A DNA stretch of 64,000 nt. It comes from Clostridiaceae bacterium. Lineage in GTDB: Bacteria > Bacillota > Clostridia > Acetivibrionales > DUMC01. The stretch covers positions 35,511 to 99,510 of the forward strand of contig DUMC01000020.1 of NCBI GenBank assembly GCA_012840075.1, given 5' to 3'. Shown here piece after piece: positions 1 to 9,700 of this stretch. Below the pieces are notes generated by a model. That model did not search any database and was not told the origin of the DNA. It saw nothing but the letters and a program-made list of their open reading frames with translations. The position numbers and the translations under genes were made by a program. Within the stretch, counting starts at the first letter, position 1; each line of letters opens with the position of its first letter.

Positions 1-1
1 G

Positions 2-1351
2 AAATCTCTTTTGACCGCTGATACCGAGGCTGTTGCAATATTTGGAAAGAGCTGGGATTTTCATGTGTATGAAGTGCTAAGGACTACATTGGATGAAAAT
101 CTCAGAATGATATATGACACTGTGGAATTTTTTACAAAGCTTGGAAAAGAAGTTATCTTTGATGCGGAGCATTTTTTTGACGGGTATAAAGCAAATCCGG
201 AATATGCGATGAAGACCATTTATACGGCTATTGAAGCCGGTGCCTCTACTGTTTGCCTTTGTGATACTAACGGTGGAACTTTTCCAAATGAAATATCTGA
301 GATAACATCCTATGTAGTAAAAAATGTTAGAGTGCCTGTAGGAATTCATTGCCATAATGACAACGGTATGGCAGTAGCTAATTCTATATTGGCAGTGCAA
401 GCCGGGGCAACACAGGTACAGGGAACAATAAACGGGATTGGAGAAAGATGCGGAAATGCAAATCTATGTACTATAATTCCGAATCTGCAAATAAAAGCAA
501 ATTATAAATGCATTCCGGATGAATGTATGAAAAGCCTTACTTCAATAGCCAGATATATCAGTGAAATTGCAAATGTAATTCATAACGAGAAGGATCCGTA
601 TGTAGGGGGAAGTGCCTTTGCACATAAAGGCGGAATGCATATAGATGCCGTATTTAAAAATCCTATTTCTTTTGAGCACATAAATCCCGAGCTGGTTGGA
701 AACAAGCGTGTGATATTGATGTCCGAAGTAGCCGGAAGAAGTACTATTTTGAAAAAAATCCATGAGGTGGATCCCACCATCGGAAAAGATTCTCCGGAAG
801 CCAAAAAGATTATCGACAGATTAAAGGAGCTTGAACATGAAGGATACCAATACGAAGGTGCGGAAAGCTCTTTTGAACTTGTAATCAGAAAGATACTGGG
901 TAAATACCAGCCTTTCTTTAATCTGAATCAATTTAAAGTTATAGTAGGAGAACCGACAATTGGTGAATTTAATTCTTCTGCAATGATAAAAATAAGAGTG
1001 GGAGATCAGGTAGAAATTACTGCCGCAGAAGGATGCGGACCTGTCAATGCTCTTGACAACGCTTTAAGAAAAGCACTTGAAAGATTTTATCCGGAAATTA
1101 AGCAAATGAAACTGACCGACTACAAGGTCAGGGTTCTGGATTCAGAAGCAGCCACGGCGGCAAAAGTAAGGGTACTGATAGAATCCACTGATGGAAAAGA
1201 CATGTGGACTACAATCGGCGTATCTACCGACATAATAGAAGCAAGCTGGAAGGCTCTGGTAGATTCCGTTGAATATAAACTTATTAAAGATAAGAACGGA
1301 AATAATAATATTAAAAACCATGTTAATGAAAATGCCGAAAACAAACATTAA
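2..1351 (+). CDS. cimA: (R)-citramalate synthase, 3' part (partial)
   Basis: The product condenses acetyl-CoA with pyruvate to give citramalate, the first step of the threonine-independent isoleucine route. The reading frame is open from the window edge (K-S-L-L-T before the first in-window TTG), so the start lies upstream; about 449 of the roughly 530 residues usual for the family are present. Visible features are the catalytic-barrel motifs DAEHFFDGYKANP and HCHNDNGMAVANS, the GTINGIGERCGNANL segment, and a C-terminal LeuA-type allosteric domain (about residues 300-430) that would bind isoleucine. The motif set fits citramalate synthase better than 2-isopropylmalate or homocitrate synthase. 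The last ~15 residues are Asn/Lys-rich. A terminator follows at 1406. Family identity is strong; feedback control is inferred from the family. Confidence 0.93.
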   Translation, partial: KSLLTADTEAVAIFGKSWDFHVYEVLRTTLDENLRMIYDTVEFFTKLGKEVIFDAEHFFDGYKANPEYAMKTIYTAIEAGASTVCLCDTNGGTFPNEISEITSYVVKNVRVPVGIHCHNDNGMAVANSILAVQAGATQVQGTINGIGERCGNANLCTIIPNLQIKANYKCIPDECMKSLTSIARYISEIANVIHNEKDPYVGGSAFAHKGGMHIDAVFKNPISFEHINPELVGNKRVILMSEVAGRSTILKKIHEVDPTIGKDSPEAKKIIDRLKELEHEGYQYEGAESSFELVIRKILGKYQPFFNLNQFKVIVGEPTIGEFNSSAMIKIRVGDQVEITAAEGCGPVNALDNALRKALERFYPEIKQMKLTDYKVRVLDSEAATAAKVRVLIESTDGKDMWTTIGVSTDIIEASWKALVDSVEYKLIKDKNGNNNIKNHVNENAENKH

Positions 1352-1709
1352 TAAAGAACAATCGAAAATCTGTGATATGTAATAAAATAACGGTTACAGC
1401 AAATTAAAGGTACACTTAATTGTGGCAATTTGAGTGTACCTTTTTTATTAAAAACTTATATAGACTTGTAATGAAGCGGATTCATGTGATCTTTATTATA
1501 TTTTTACGAACTCTGCAACTTTATATGGTGAAATACACTTTATTATGCTATTATCATTATGTAAGATTATATAATTAATAAATATATAATAATATGTAGT
1601 TCAAAAAATTTTTAGTTTTTATTACTAACAAGATGGAAACATTTAGAAAGGATAATATATAAATACTTAAAAATAGAAACACTTTTAGAAAGAAGAGGAA
1701 TACTAGTGT
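1352..1709. other. Intergenic region, 358 bp
   Basis: Apart from the terminator at 1406-1446 this is AT-rich DNA with no convincing ORF or structured RNA. It should hold the promoter of the gene starting at 1710, but no clean -35/-10 pair stands out. Confidence 0.5.
1406..1446 (+). terminator. Rho-independent terminator after cimA
   Basis: AAAGGTACACT pairs with AGTGTACCTTTT across a short AT-rich loop and runs into a T tract. It lies 55 bp past the cimA stop, as expected for an intrinsic terminator. Confidence 0.88.
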
Positions 1710-1970
1710 ATGAAACTTACCGGCACTCTTATAATAGGTACAAAAACAATAAAAAAGATAACCGTTGAGAAAGATGACCCCGATATGTCCTTCCATGACA
1801 TCCTTGAAGAGTGTTTTATTGATTTATGTAAGGGATTGGATATACCCGTACCTATATGGATGAAAAAGAATACAACTGAATTTTCTGCTTTTCGAAGGAC
1901 ATTCTTTACTAACGAACAATTTACGGAAAAGGTGAATTTTGATAGACTTGAGATTAGGATGCATAGATGA
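1710..1970 (+). CDS. Small conserved-looking protein of unknown function (86 aa)
   Basis: I do not recognise the family. The ORF has an ATG with a purine-rich ribosome site (AGAAAGAAGAGG) about ten bases upstream, and its stop lies 15 bp before the GTG of the following dehydrogenase gene, so the two are probably cotranscribed. The product is soluble and mixed-charge, with a beta-rich N-terminal third (KLTGTLIIGTKTIKKITVE), a helical middle with one Cys, and a basic, Phe-rich C-terminal third. There is no signal peptide, membrane segment or metal motif. It could be an accessory protein for the dehydrogenase, but nothing beyond position supports that. Confidence 0.7.
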   Translation: MKLTGTLIIGTKTIKKITVEKDDPDMSFHDILEECFIDLCKGLDIPVPIWMKKNTTEFSAFRRTFFTNEQFTEKVNFDRLEIRMHR

Positions 1971-1985
1971 GGAGAGGTGGAAAGT

Positions 1986-2771
1986 GTGAATAATAAACGT
2001 ATGTTTGATTTAACCGGCAAGGTTGCAATAGTTACGGGAACCAGCAGGGGGCTGGGTCAATATTTTGGGAGGGCCCTGGCAAGAGCGGGGGCGGATCTTG
2101 TTATTACAAGCAGGAACATATCCTCTCTCGATAAGTTCAAGGAAGAAATCGAATCAATGGGAAGGAAAGCATTGCCTGTAGAACTTGATGTTCGCGACTA
2201 TGACAGCATCCAGAGGATGGTAGAAAAAGCTTATGAAGAATACGAAAAGATTGATATTCTCGTTAATAATGCAGGCTGTAATATTAGAAAACCGGCTTTG
2301 GATATAACCTGGGATGACTGGAATACTGTGTTGGATACGAACTTGCGTGGTGCCTTCTTTGTTGCACAGGCAGTAGCCAGAAAAATGATACCAAGACTTT
2401 ACGGCCGAATAATAAATATCGGATCCGTTACCAGCGTATTTGGCTATGCAGGTATCACTCCCTACTGTGCCAGCAGGGGAGGAGTAAAGCAGATGACCAT
2501 GAGCCTTGCTGATGAGTGGGGGCGTTACGGTATTACGGTAAACTGCCTCGCACCTGGTTGGTTTAAAACAGAACAGAATAAAGTCCTGTACGAAAACAAA
2601 AAATGGGTGGAATACATATGCGACAGAATTCCTTTGAAACGACCCGGACAACCTGACGACCTTGACGGAGCAATTGTTTTCCTGGCATCCGATGAAAGCA
2701 AATACATTACAGGTCAAATCATCCTTGTAGACGGAGGTATAACCACGGGAGCTACCAAAGCAACAGTATGA
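1986..2771 (+). CDS. Short-chain dehydrogenase/reductase (gluconate 5-dehydrogenase-like)
   Basis: A classical SDR of about 261 residues that should oxidise or reduce a sugar acid or similar alcohol with NAD(P). Visible are the Rossmann motif TGTSRGLG near residues 17-24, the NNAG segment, the active-site Ser in NIGSVTS, and the C-terminal DGG of the family. The catalytic Y-x-x-x-K motif reads Y-C-A-S-R, so the lysine position (codon 2475-2477, AGG) is arginine. The frame opens at GTG 1977, but the Shine-Dalgarno GGAGAGG at 1971-1977 overlaps that codon; GTG 1986, eight bases downstream, is the better start, with ATG 2001 a less likely alternative. It follows the 86-aa gene by 15 bp and converges on a nitroreductase. 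The substrate is uncertain. Confidence 0.88.
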   Translation: MNNKRMFDLTGKVAIVTGTSRGLGQYFGRALARAGADLVITSRNISSLDKFKEEIESMGRKALPVELDVRDYDSIQRMVEKAYEEYEKIDILVNNAGCNIRKPALDITWDDWNTVLDTNLRGAFFVAQAVARKMIPRLYGRIINIGSVTSVFGYAGITPYCASRGGVKQMTMSLADEWGRYGITVNCLAPGWFKTEQNKVLYENKKWVEYICDRIPLKRPGQPDDLDGAIVFLASDESKYITGQIILVDGGITTGATKATV

Positions 2772-2827
2772 AGAAATATCTTATGCATGCTCGAAAAGAG
2801 ATGGCTTCAGGCTTAAATTATTTATGG

Positions 2828-3370
2828 TTAATATTTATTGAAACTGTAGACCTCTTCTAAAGGTCTTCTTACCTTTTTACGTATCTCGGTGTTTTCTGGA
2901 TATCCAAGAGAAATTAATAAACCAATCTTTTTATTTTTGGGTATATTGAGGAGTTCTTTTATGGGTTGTTCATTGAACCAACCCAATATGCATGTTCCAA
3001 GACCTAATTCTGCAGCTTGAAGACAAATGTGCTCAGCTGCTATGCCAAGGTCGATATGCGCATAATCCATATCCTTTATCTTGCTTCCTAAAGCTGCGGA
3101 GATATTTGGTTTTTCCATAACTAAAACAAGGATTACAGGTGCGGTATGCACAAATTTGTTAAACTGCACAACACTTCCATAAGTTTCACGAGCAACTTTT
3201 TCTTTTAATTCTGGATCATTCACAATAACTACTCTCCACGGTTGTGAATTGCATGCTGAAGGTGCAAGCCTGGCAGCTTCGATACATTGTATAATTTTTT
3301 CAGGTTCTACAGGTTTGTTGGAATATTTTCTTACGCTTTGCCTTATTTTAACTAATTCCGCAAAATCCAT
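2828..3370 (-). CDS. Nitroreductase-family flavoprotein
   Basis: A 180-residue FMN-dependent NAD(P)H oxidoreductase of the nitroreductase fold, length typical of the short clostridial members. The N-terminal FMN-phosphate motif R-x-S-V-R-K-Y (residues 10-16), the APSACNSQPWR segment (about 37-47), the ICLQAAELGLGTC stretch (about 114-126) and the GYPE motif near 156 are all present. Its physiological substrate cannot be read from the sequence; such enzymes reduce quinones, nitro compounds or flavins in the cytoplasm. It stands alone, converging on the dehydrogenase gene, and its promoter lies near the inverted GGGGAC repeat upstream. Confidence 0.9.
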   Translation of the reverse strand: MDFAELVKIRQSVRKYSNKPVEPEKIIQCIEAARLAPSACNSQPWRVVIVNDPELKEKVARETYGSVVQFNKFVHTAPVILVLVMEKPNISAALGSKIKDMDYAHIDLGIAAEHICLQAAELGLGTCILGWFNEQPIKELLNIPKNKKIGLLISLGYPENTEIRKKVRRPLEEVYSFNKY

Positions 3371-3398
3371 ATGATCACCCCACCGCTATATAATTTGA

Positions 3399-3498
3399 GA
3401 CGGGAACGGGGACTTTGCTTTACTATTAATTTATGAATGATGGCAGATCAAAAACAAATAATCGGCATGAAGCAAAGAATCGAAAAACCGTCCCCATA
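3399..3498. repeat. Imperfect palindromic intergenic repeat (GGGGAC type)
   Basis: The ends ACGGGGACTTTGCTT and AAGCAAAG...CCGTCCCC are inverted with respect to each other over about 100 bp. The GGGGAC/GTCCCC core matches the GGGACGGTT words found three times after purL at 10796-10860, so both belong to one interspersed repeat family. Confidence 0.6.
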
Positions 3499-3554
3499 AT
3501 AAAATACCTCTTGTTAAATCTCTACATAAAATCACTGCAATAAAATCACCAAAA

Positions 3555-4799
3555 TCAGTCAATTTTTACGGTCCAAATAGAATTAAGTCCTAACTCCTTT
3601 GCTGCTACATATCTTTTGTAACCATCAACCAAAAGATTTGAATCTCCTCTTATGACAACAGGTTTATCAAATTTCCCATGCTTTTTGTAATATTCTATTG
3701 TTTCTGCCAGCTTTTCCGGTCTTGGTCTTGTTCTGGCAAATGCAGCAGGTACTTTAATATCGGCTAAGGGGGTTTCACCTTCAATTCCTGTCGGTATTTT
3801 GGACTTACCTTTCTTAGCCTTAACTCTTTTGTTACTCCGGCTGTCACTGCTTGGCAATTTAACTTTTTTGATTTTAAATAGTCTGGCTTCTACAAACTCT
3901 TCACGGGACATGTCTGTTATAACTGCAGGAATTTTTTCAATATCGAGAATTTTTGCAGCAAAGTATCTGGCAGCGCCGGTGACAAGACTATACTTGCCTC
4001 CCTCAATAGGTCTGACGGCAACCGGGATTTTGATGCTACCGTTTGATAAAATTTCTTTTAAATTAATACCAAATGTAAAATTCTGTACATTCAGGTGAAT
4101 ATCTTCTGTAAGTACTATATCCTTTACGTTTATTTCGGTGACTTCTTCGGGCTTGTACCATGGAAGTCTTACAGTTATATATTCATCCTTTATCTTAGCT
4201 CCGGTTGTAAGGTTAAATGAAACTGGTACTGATTTAATATTTAAATCTTTAGCTAACAAGTAAATTTCATAACCGCTTACCAATGTCATAGTGTCTCTTT
4301 TCACAACTATAGGCTTATTAAAAGTCCCGTGTTTTTTAAAGTATTTAAAAGCTTTTACTTTAGCAGTCTTAGGTTCATTGATCTTTTCAGGTATTATTAT
4401 TGATGTAATGGGAACCAAAGCTTCAGTACCGTCAGGAAGCTCTCCGGGGAATTTGAAAGAACCTGGAGAATTTTCATCTTCCACAAGCCCGTTTACGGCT
4501 TTAATGTCAATACATTGCACCGTCAAAAACGGTAATCCTTTTGAGGTTACATTTACAGTAGGTATACCGTTGATCATGTAGTATGTAGTTTTATTAACTT
4601 CCTTAGAAACCTTCTTCCATAGATTTTTTCCAATAATAACTTTACAGTATAATGAAGAAGCGGAAGAAACATGTTTGTTTGATGATGGTTGGTTTGTCGA
4701 TATTCTAAAAAGTAATACAACGTCACCGGATTCAGTTGCTTTTGGTGTTTGCTCCGGAATACCTTTTACCGTGATCATTGAATTTGCCATCATATTCAT
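3555..4799 (-). CDS. OB-fold (SSB-like) protein with three ParB/sulfiredoxin-like domains
   Basis: A 414-residue protein with an unusual apparent architecture. Residues ~1-115 look like a single-stranded-DNA-binding OB fold (MITVKGIPEQTP, CKVIIGKNLW, then LTVQCIDIKAVN). Three tandem ParB/Srx-like units follow at about 125-210, 228-305 and 345-414. Each has a V-P-I/L-A-D-I-type start, a K-P-V/I-V-V strand, and an L-V-x-G-Y/A-x-x-Y-x-x-A helix in place of the ParB box (VSGYEIYLLA, VTGAARYFAA, VDGYKRYVAA). A Lys/Ser-rich linker near 315-340 precedes the last unit. There is no helix-turn-helix or dimer domain of true ParB and no ParA neighbour. A DNA- or nucleotide-binding role is inferred from folds only. 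ATG start 4799; a Shine-Dalgarno is weak. Confidence 0.72.
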   Translation of the reverse strand: MNMMANSMITVKGIPEQTPKATESGDVVLLFRISTNQPSSNKHVSSASSLYCKVIIGKNLWKKVSKEVNKTTYYMINGIPTVNVTSKGLPFLTVQCIDIKAVNGLVEDENSPGSFKFPGELPDGTEALVPITSIIIPEKINEPKTAKVKAFKYFKKHGTFNKPIVVKRDTMTLVSGYEIYLLAKDLNIKSVPVSFNLTTGAKIKDEYITVRLPWYKPEEVTEINVKDIVLTEDIHLNVQNFTFGINLKEILSNGSIKIPVAVRPIEGGKYSLVTGAARYFAAKILDIEKIPAVITDMSREEFVEARLFKIKKVKLPSSDSRSNKRVKAKKGKSKIPTGIEGETPLADIKVPAAFARTRPRPEKLAETIEYYKKHGKFDKPVVIRGDSNLLVDGYKRYVAAKELGLNSIWTVKID

Positions 4800-5078
4800 C
4801 TGCTCCTAAAAATTTATTTTATTGTTTATTTTTATTATTAACCAAGGTTACCTTGATTATAAAACGTATTTTTTCTCACATATTATATATTACACAATTT
4901 TATTTAACTTTACAAATATAAAAATTTTTGTTTGGATATATTTATGAAGATCCACCAGAATAGCCTTTACATTTATTTACAAAATTCAATGAAAATATAG
5001 TAAACACTTTTTTCATAATAAAAAATAATAAGAATTATGAATAAAGAATTACAATTCTATAAGACAGGTGTAGCATTA
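4800..5078. other. AT-rich intergenic region
   Basis: A divergent spacer between the ParB-like gene (minus strand) and the broken kinase gene (plus strand). It is very AT-rich and contains a short inverted AACCAAGGTTACCTTG word near 4840-4856, which could be an operator. No ORF or RNA structure is evident. Confidence 0.4.
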
Positions 5079-6206
5079 ATGGGCTTAGAATTGATTAACT
5101 TGGAAAGCGTGCTGTTAAAACATTATGAGCTTTATCCTGAAATGCAAATTCAGGATATGGTTAAGCTGATATATCAAAATGAATTCGGGTGAGGACACCT
5201 AATCAAGGATAAAGAAGACAGCTTAAAGAAGCTGAAGGAAGAGTACTGTTCTCTAGGGGAGTATCATCTATTTAATCAATTATTTGTTGATATAGGCAAT
5301 AATTTATGCAGATTAGATCTTAAAGTGCTTAAAAGATTGATGGATGGAAACATCTGTTGCATTGACCTGGCAACGATAAATACCTTTTTTGTAAACACAT
5401 CCAATTCATTTTCCGGTAGCATTCAAAGGTTTGAAGAAAAACTTGAAATATTAAAGCAGTGCTGTAAGAGGAAAATGCTTCCTTATCCTGAAACTGAGGT
5501 TGAAGATTATCTCAAGGAATATAAAGAAAGGGGATATCCTCCTGTAAGCCACAGCGAAGTGTACCGCTTAACCTATTCACCTTCTTACAGGATTGTTGAT
5601 GCCAGGTATCAGGATTTTTTTGAAATTTTCTGCAGGATTGATGCTTTGATGAAATCGAAAGATAGAGTAATTGTGGCCATAGATGGAAACTGTGCTTCGG
5701 GAAAAAGTACATTGGCTGCTTTTGTCGCTGATGTATATAATGATTGCAATATTTTTCATATGGATGACTTCTTTTTAACACCTGAGCTAAGAACGGAAGA
5801 GAGAATGAAGGAAGTCGGAGGCAACGTGGATTATGTGCGTTTTAAAGAAGAAGTGATAGAAGGGTTAAAGAGCGGCAAAGAGTTTTGCTATTGCCGGTAC
5901 GACTGCCAACGGGAAACTTTTCATGAACCGATAAAAGTGGTTCCCAAAAAACTTAATATAATAGAAGGCAGTTACAGCATGCATCCTACTCTGAGAGAAA
6001 ACTACGACCTGAAAATATTCCTCCATCTGGAACCGGAAGAACAAAGCAGAAGAATTTTAGAAAGGAACGGACCCAAAATGCACAGAATTTTTATTAATTT
6101 ATGGATACCATTGGAAAACAGGTATTTTTCAGAAATGAAGATTAAGGAACAGTGTGATTTGGTATATAATATGTATCCATTGTCTACACTCCATACGCAT
6201 AGCTAG
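5079..6206 (+). pseudogene. Uridine-kinase-like P-loop protein, interrupted by an in-frame TGA
   Basis: Reading from ATG 5079 gives a continuous protein of about 375 residues except for one TGA at 5190-5192, after residue 37 (...YQNEFG-stop-GHLIKDKE...). The frame is identical on both sides, so this is a point nonsense change. Downstream is a uridine-kinase-type P-loop (GNCASGKST, about residues 203-211 of the unbroken frame), a Walker-B-like IFHMDDFF segment and a LERNGPKMHRIF lid-like stretch. The N-terminal ~120 residues are helical and of unknown role. Internal reinitiation (for example at 5325) could still make the kinase domain. A sequencing error is the main alternative to a true pseudogene. 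Confidence 0.75.
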
Positions 6207-6737
6207 CTTATCTTTGAAAGTTAACTTCAGTTGAATTTAAAATAAACTTAAGTCAATTTGGAGGTGTTATAATAACTCCACTTATACCTTCATACGAGTA
6301 TTTCGTGAGTATTTTTTCATATAAAATAAATACACTCGGACAAACGGATAATTTAAGTATTTTGCATAATAAGTACAATAATATTATAATTATAACTAAA
6401 GTTATAACTAAAAAAGATGCCTAGACAATAAAATGTGAAAAAATATAATTATAAATTAAATAATATGATTATGAATTAGACAAGTGTAATGCTATAATTA
6501 TTATAAGAATCAATAGACAGCAATTAGATTTGCAGCCTCAAAATTGCTAAATGATTGATTTTAGTATTAATTAACTGTTTAATTAGTATTAATAACTGTT
6601 TAATTTTATATTAAAATTAAAGCCATAAGGCATTTTATATTAAATCTAAATATATACAATAACAAAAAGATTATAAGTATAATAGCGAATTAAGTATAAA
6701 ATAAGTATAAAAAAGATAAGAATGAGAGGTACTTTTT
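6207..6737. other. Intergenic region upstream of purL, 531 bp
   Basis: Very AT-rich, with short direct repeats of TTAATTAACTGTTTAATTAG-like words near 6555-6615. I looked for a purine riboswitch aptamer or a PurR-box and saw neither. No ORF of note. Confidence 0.45.
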
Positions 6738-9700
6738 ATGCAAAGCCGTGTTAGAAGAATATTTGTAGAGAAGAAAAAAGGGTTTGATATAGAAGGTCAA
6801 GGACTTTATAACGACTTAAAATATAACCTTGGTATCAAGGGACTTACTAATGTAAGGATTGTAAACAGATATGACTTGGAAGGTGTTTCAGATGAAGAAT
6901 ATGATCTTTCCAGAAATACAATATTTGCAGAACTGCCGGTTGATATAGCATATGACGAGGTTTATCCCCTAAAAGAGGGAGAGAGGGTATTTGCAATTGA
7001 GTATCTTCCGGGACAATACGACCAGAGGGCGGATTTTGCATCCCAGTGCATACAGATGCTTACAAGAGGGGAAAGACCTATATGCAGAACAGCAAAGCTT
7101 ATTGTATTGGAAGGTGAAATTTCCGATGAGGAGTTTGAAAGAATAAAAAATTATTGTATAAATCCTATAGAAACAAGGGAAGCTTCATTAGAAAAACCTT
7201 TAACATTAGAAACTGAACTTGTTGCGCCGGAAGATATTAAAACCGTCGATGGGTTTATTTCAATGAGTGATGATGAACTAAAGACCCTGCTGGAAGAGAT
7301 GGGGCTTGCTATGTCCTTTGAAGACCTTATTGTCTGCAGGGATTATTTTAGAAATACTGAGAAAAGAGATCCTACAATTACGGAAATCAGGATGATTGAC
7401 ACATACTGGTCCGACCATTGCAGGCACACCACTTTTCTTACGGAGATAGATGAAATTAAAATCGGAGACAGTGATTACGATTATTTGCAAATTTGTAGCG
7501 TGAAAGATAATGCAGATGAGTTAAATCAAGATAAAAATAATGAATTAAATGAAATAAGCTTAGCTCAGCCTATAAGAGAAGCTCTTGAAGCTTACCTGAA
7601 ATCAAGGAAATTCATATATGAGGATGCCGGCAAAGAAAAACCTGTTTCTCTTATGGATATAGGAACTATAGTGGCAAAAGAGTTAAAAAAGAAAAAAATA
7701 TTGGATAACTTAGATGAATCTGATGAAATTAATGCTTGTAGCATCGTAGTTAAAGCTGATGTAAACGGTAGGGAAGAAGAATGGCTTGTAATGTTTAAAA
7801 ATGAAACCCATAATCATCCTACGGAAATTGAACCTTTTGGCGGAGCTGCTACATGTTTGGGAGGAGCTATAAGGGATCCCTTGTCAGGCAGATCATATGT
7901 TTACCAAGCCATGAGAATTACGGGAAGCGGAGATCCTAGAACTCCCATTGAGAATACTCTTCCGGGAAAGCTTCCGCAAAGGAAAATAACAACAGGTGCG
8001 GCAGCAGGATACAGTTCTTACGGAAACCAGGTAGGAGTTGCAACAGGGCAGGTTGTGGAAATCTACGATGAAGATTATGTAGCTAAAAGAATGGAACTAG
8101 GAGCTGTTATAGGAGCTGCTCCAAAGAACAATGTAATACGTGAAAAACCTGCACCAGATGATGTGGTTATACTACTTGGGGGCAGAACCGGAAGAGATGG
8201 CATTGGCGGAGCTACGGGTTCTTCAAAAGAGCACAGCGAAGAATCTTTAATATCATGTGGTGCGGAAGTTCAAAAAGGAAATCCGCCTACAGAAAGGAGT
8301 ATCCAGAGATTATTCAGAAATCCCGATGTCAGCACAATGATTAAAAAGTGTAATGATTTTGGAGCGGGTGGAGTAACCGTTGCAATAGGCGAACTGGCAG
8401 ATGGCCTTGATATAAATCTTGATGCAATACCAAAGAAATATGAAGGGTTAGACGGTACTGAACTTGCCCTCTCAGAATCACAGGAAAGAATGGCAGTTGT
8501 GGTATCTCCGGAGAACATTAAAAAGTTTATTGCTGCTGCTAACGAAGAAAACCTGGAGGCTACTCCTGTGGCAGTAGTAACGGAAAGTCCAGAATTGAAG
8601 CTTAGATGGAGAGGAAAAGTAATTGCCAGACTTAAGAGAGAGTTTCTAAACAGCAGCGGGGCTAAAAGAAGGAGTTCAGCATATATTACATTACCTGATC
8701 CGGATAAAAACTTTTTCAAAAATTATTATTGTGAAATATTAAAACAAGACGATAAACAAAAAACAAATATTACAAAAAGTGCATCTTATACTGCTGACGA
8801 TGCCATAAAATCAGCATGGCTTAACAATCTTAGAAGACTTAACGTATGCAGCCAGAAAGGCCTTGTGGAAATGTTCGACAGCACAATAGGTGCAGGGACC
8901 GTATTATTACCTTTTGGAGGCAAATACCAGTTGACTCCTTCCGAAGGAATGGTTGCCAAATTACCTGTATTAGATGGAGACACATCTACCGGTACAATCA
9001 TGACCTTTGGATATAACCCGAAACTTGCTAAATGGAGTCCTTTTCACGGGGCAGTATATGCCATAATTGAGGCTGTTACTAAGGTAGTAGCAATAGGTGG
9101 AGATTATAAGTCAATTAGACTCAGCCTGCAAGAATATTTTGAAAGACTAGGCAAAGATCCGAAAAGATGGGGAAAACCTGTTGCTGCTTTATTAGGAGCA
9201 TATTACGCTCAGAAAAAGCTGGAACTGGCTGCTATCGGTGGTAAAGACAGTATGTCAGGTACATTTTCATATAAAAACGAAAAAGGCGAAACAATAGAAC
9301 TCAATGTACCTCCAACAGTGGTAGCTTTTGCGGTAAGTCCTGTCAACGTTAATTATGTAGTATCTTCAGAGTTTAAGGAACCCGGAAGTACGGTTGTTAT
9401 GCTTCCTCTAAACAGAGACGAAAATGAGATGCCTGATTTTGAACAGTTAAAAGATAATTATATCAGGGTTCATGAACTGATTAAAAGCGGAAAAATCCTG
9501 GCTTCTTTTACGGTAAAGACGGGAGGAATCGCAGAAGCAATAAGCAAAATGTGTTTTGGAAATATGTTGGGATTTGTATTCAATAAGCCGTTAACTATTG
9601 AAGAGCTCTTAAGACCCGATTACGGAACCATAATCTTGGAAATACCGGGATGTGAAAAGCCTGAAGAACTGTTTAATGACTTAAAGTATGTCGTATTAGG

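Noticed and set aside
2154..2717. 187-codon minus-strand ORF opposite the dehydrogenase gene
   Set aside because: No recognisable domain and no ribosome site; the plus strand encodes a clear SDR.
5190..5192. TGA read as selenocysteine
   Set aside because: No SECIS-like hairpin follows, the enzyme family has no Cys or Sec at that place, and it is outside any redox site.
6207..6737. Purine riboswitch before purL
   Set aside because: The conserved loop sequences of the purine aptamer (TATA...stem and TTTCTACC-type joining region) could not be found.
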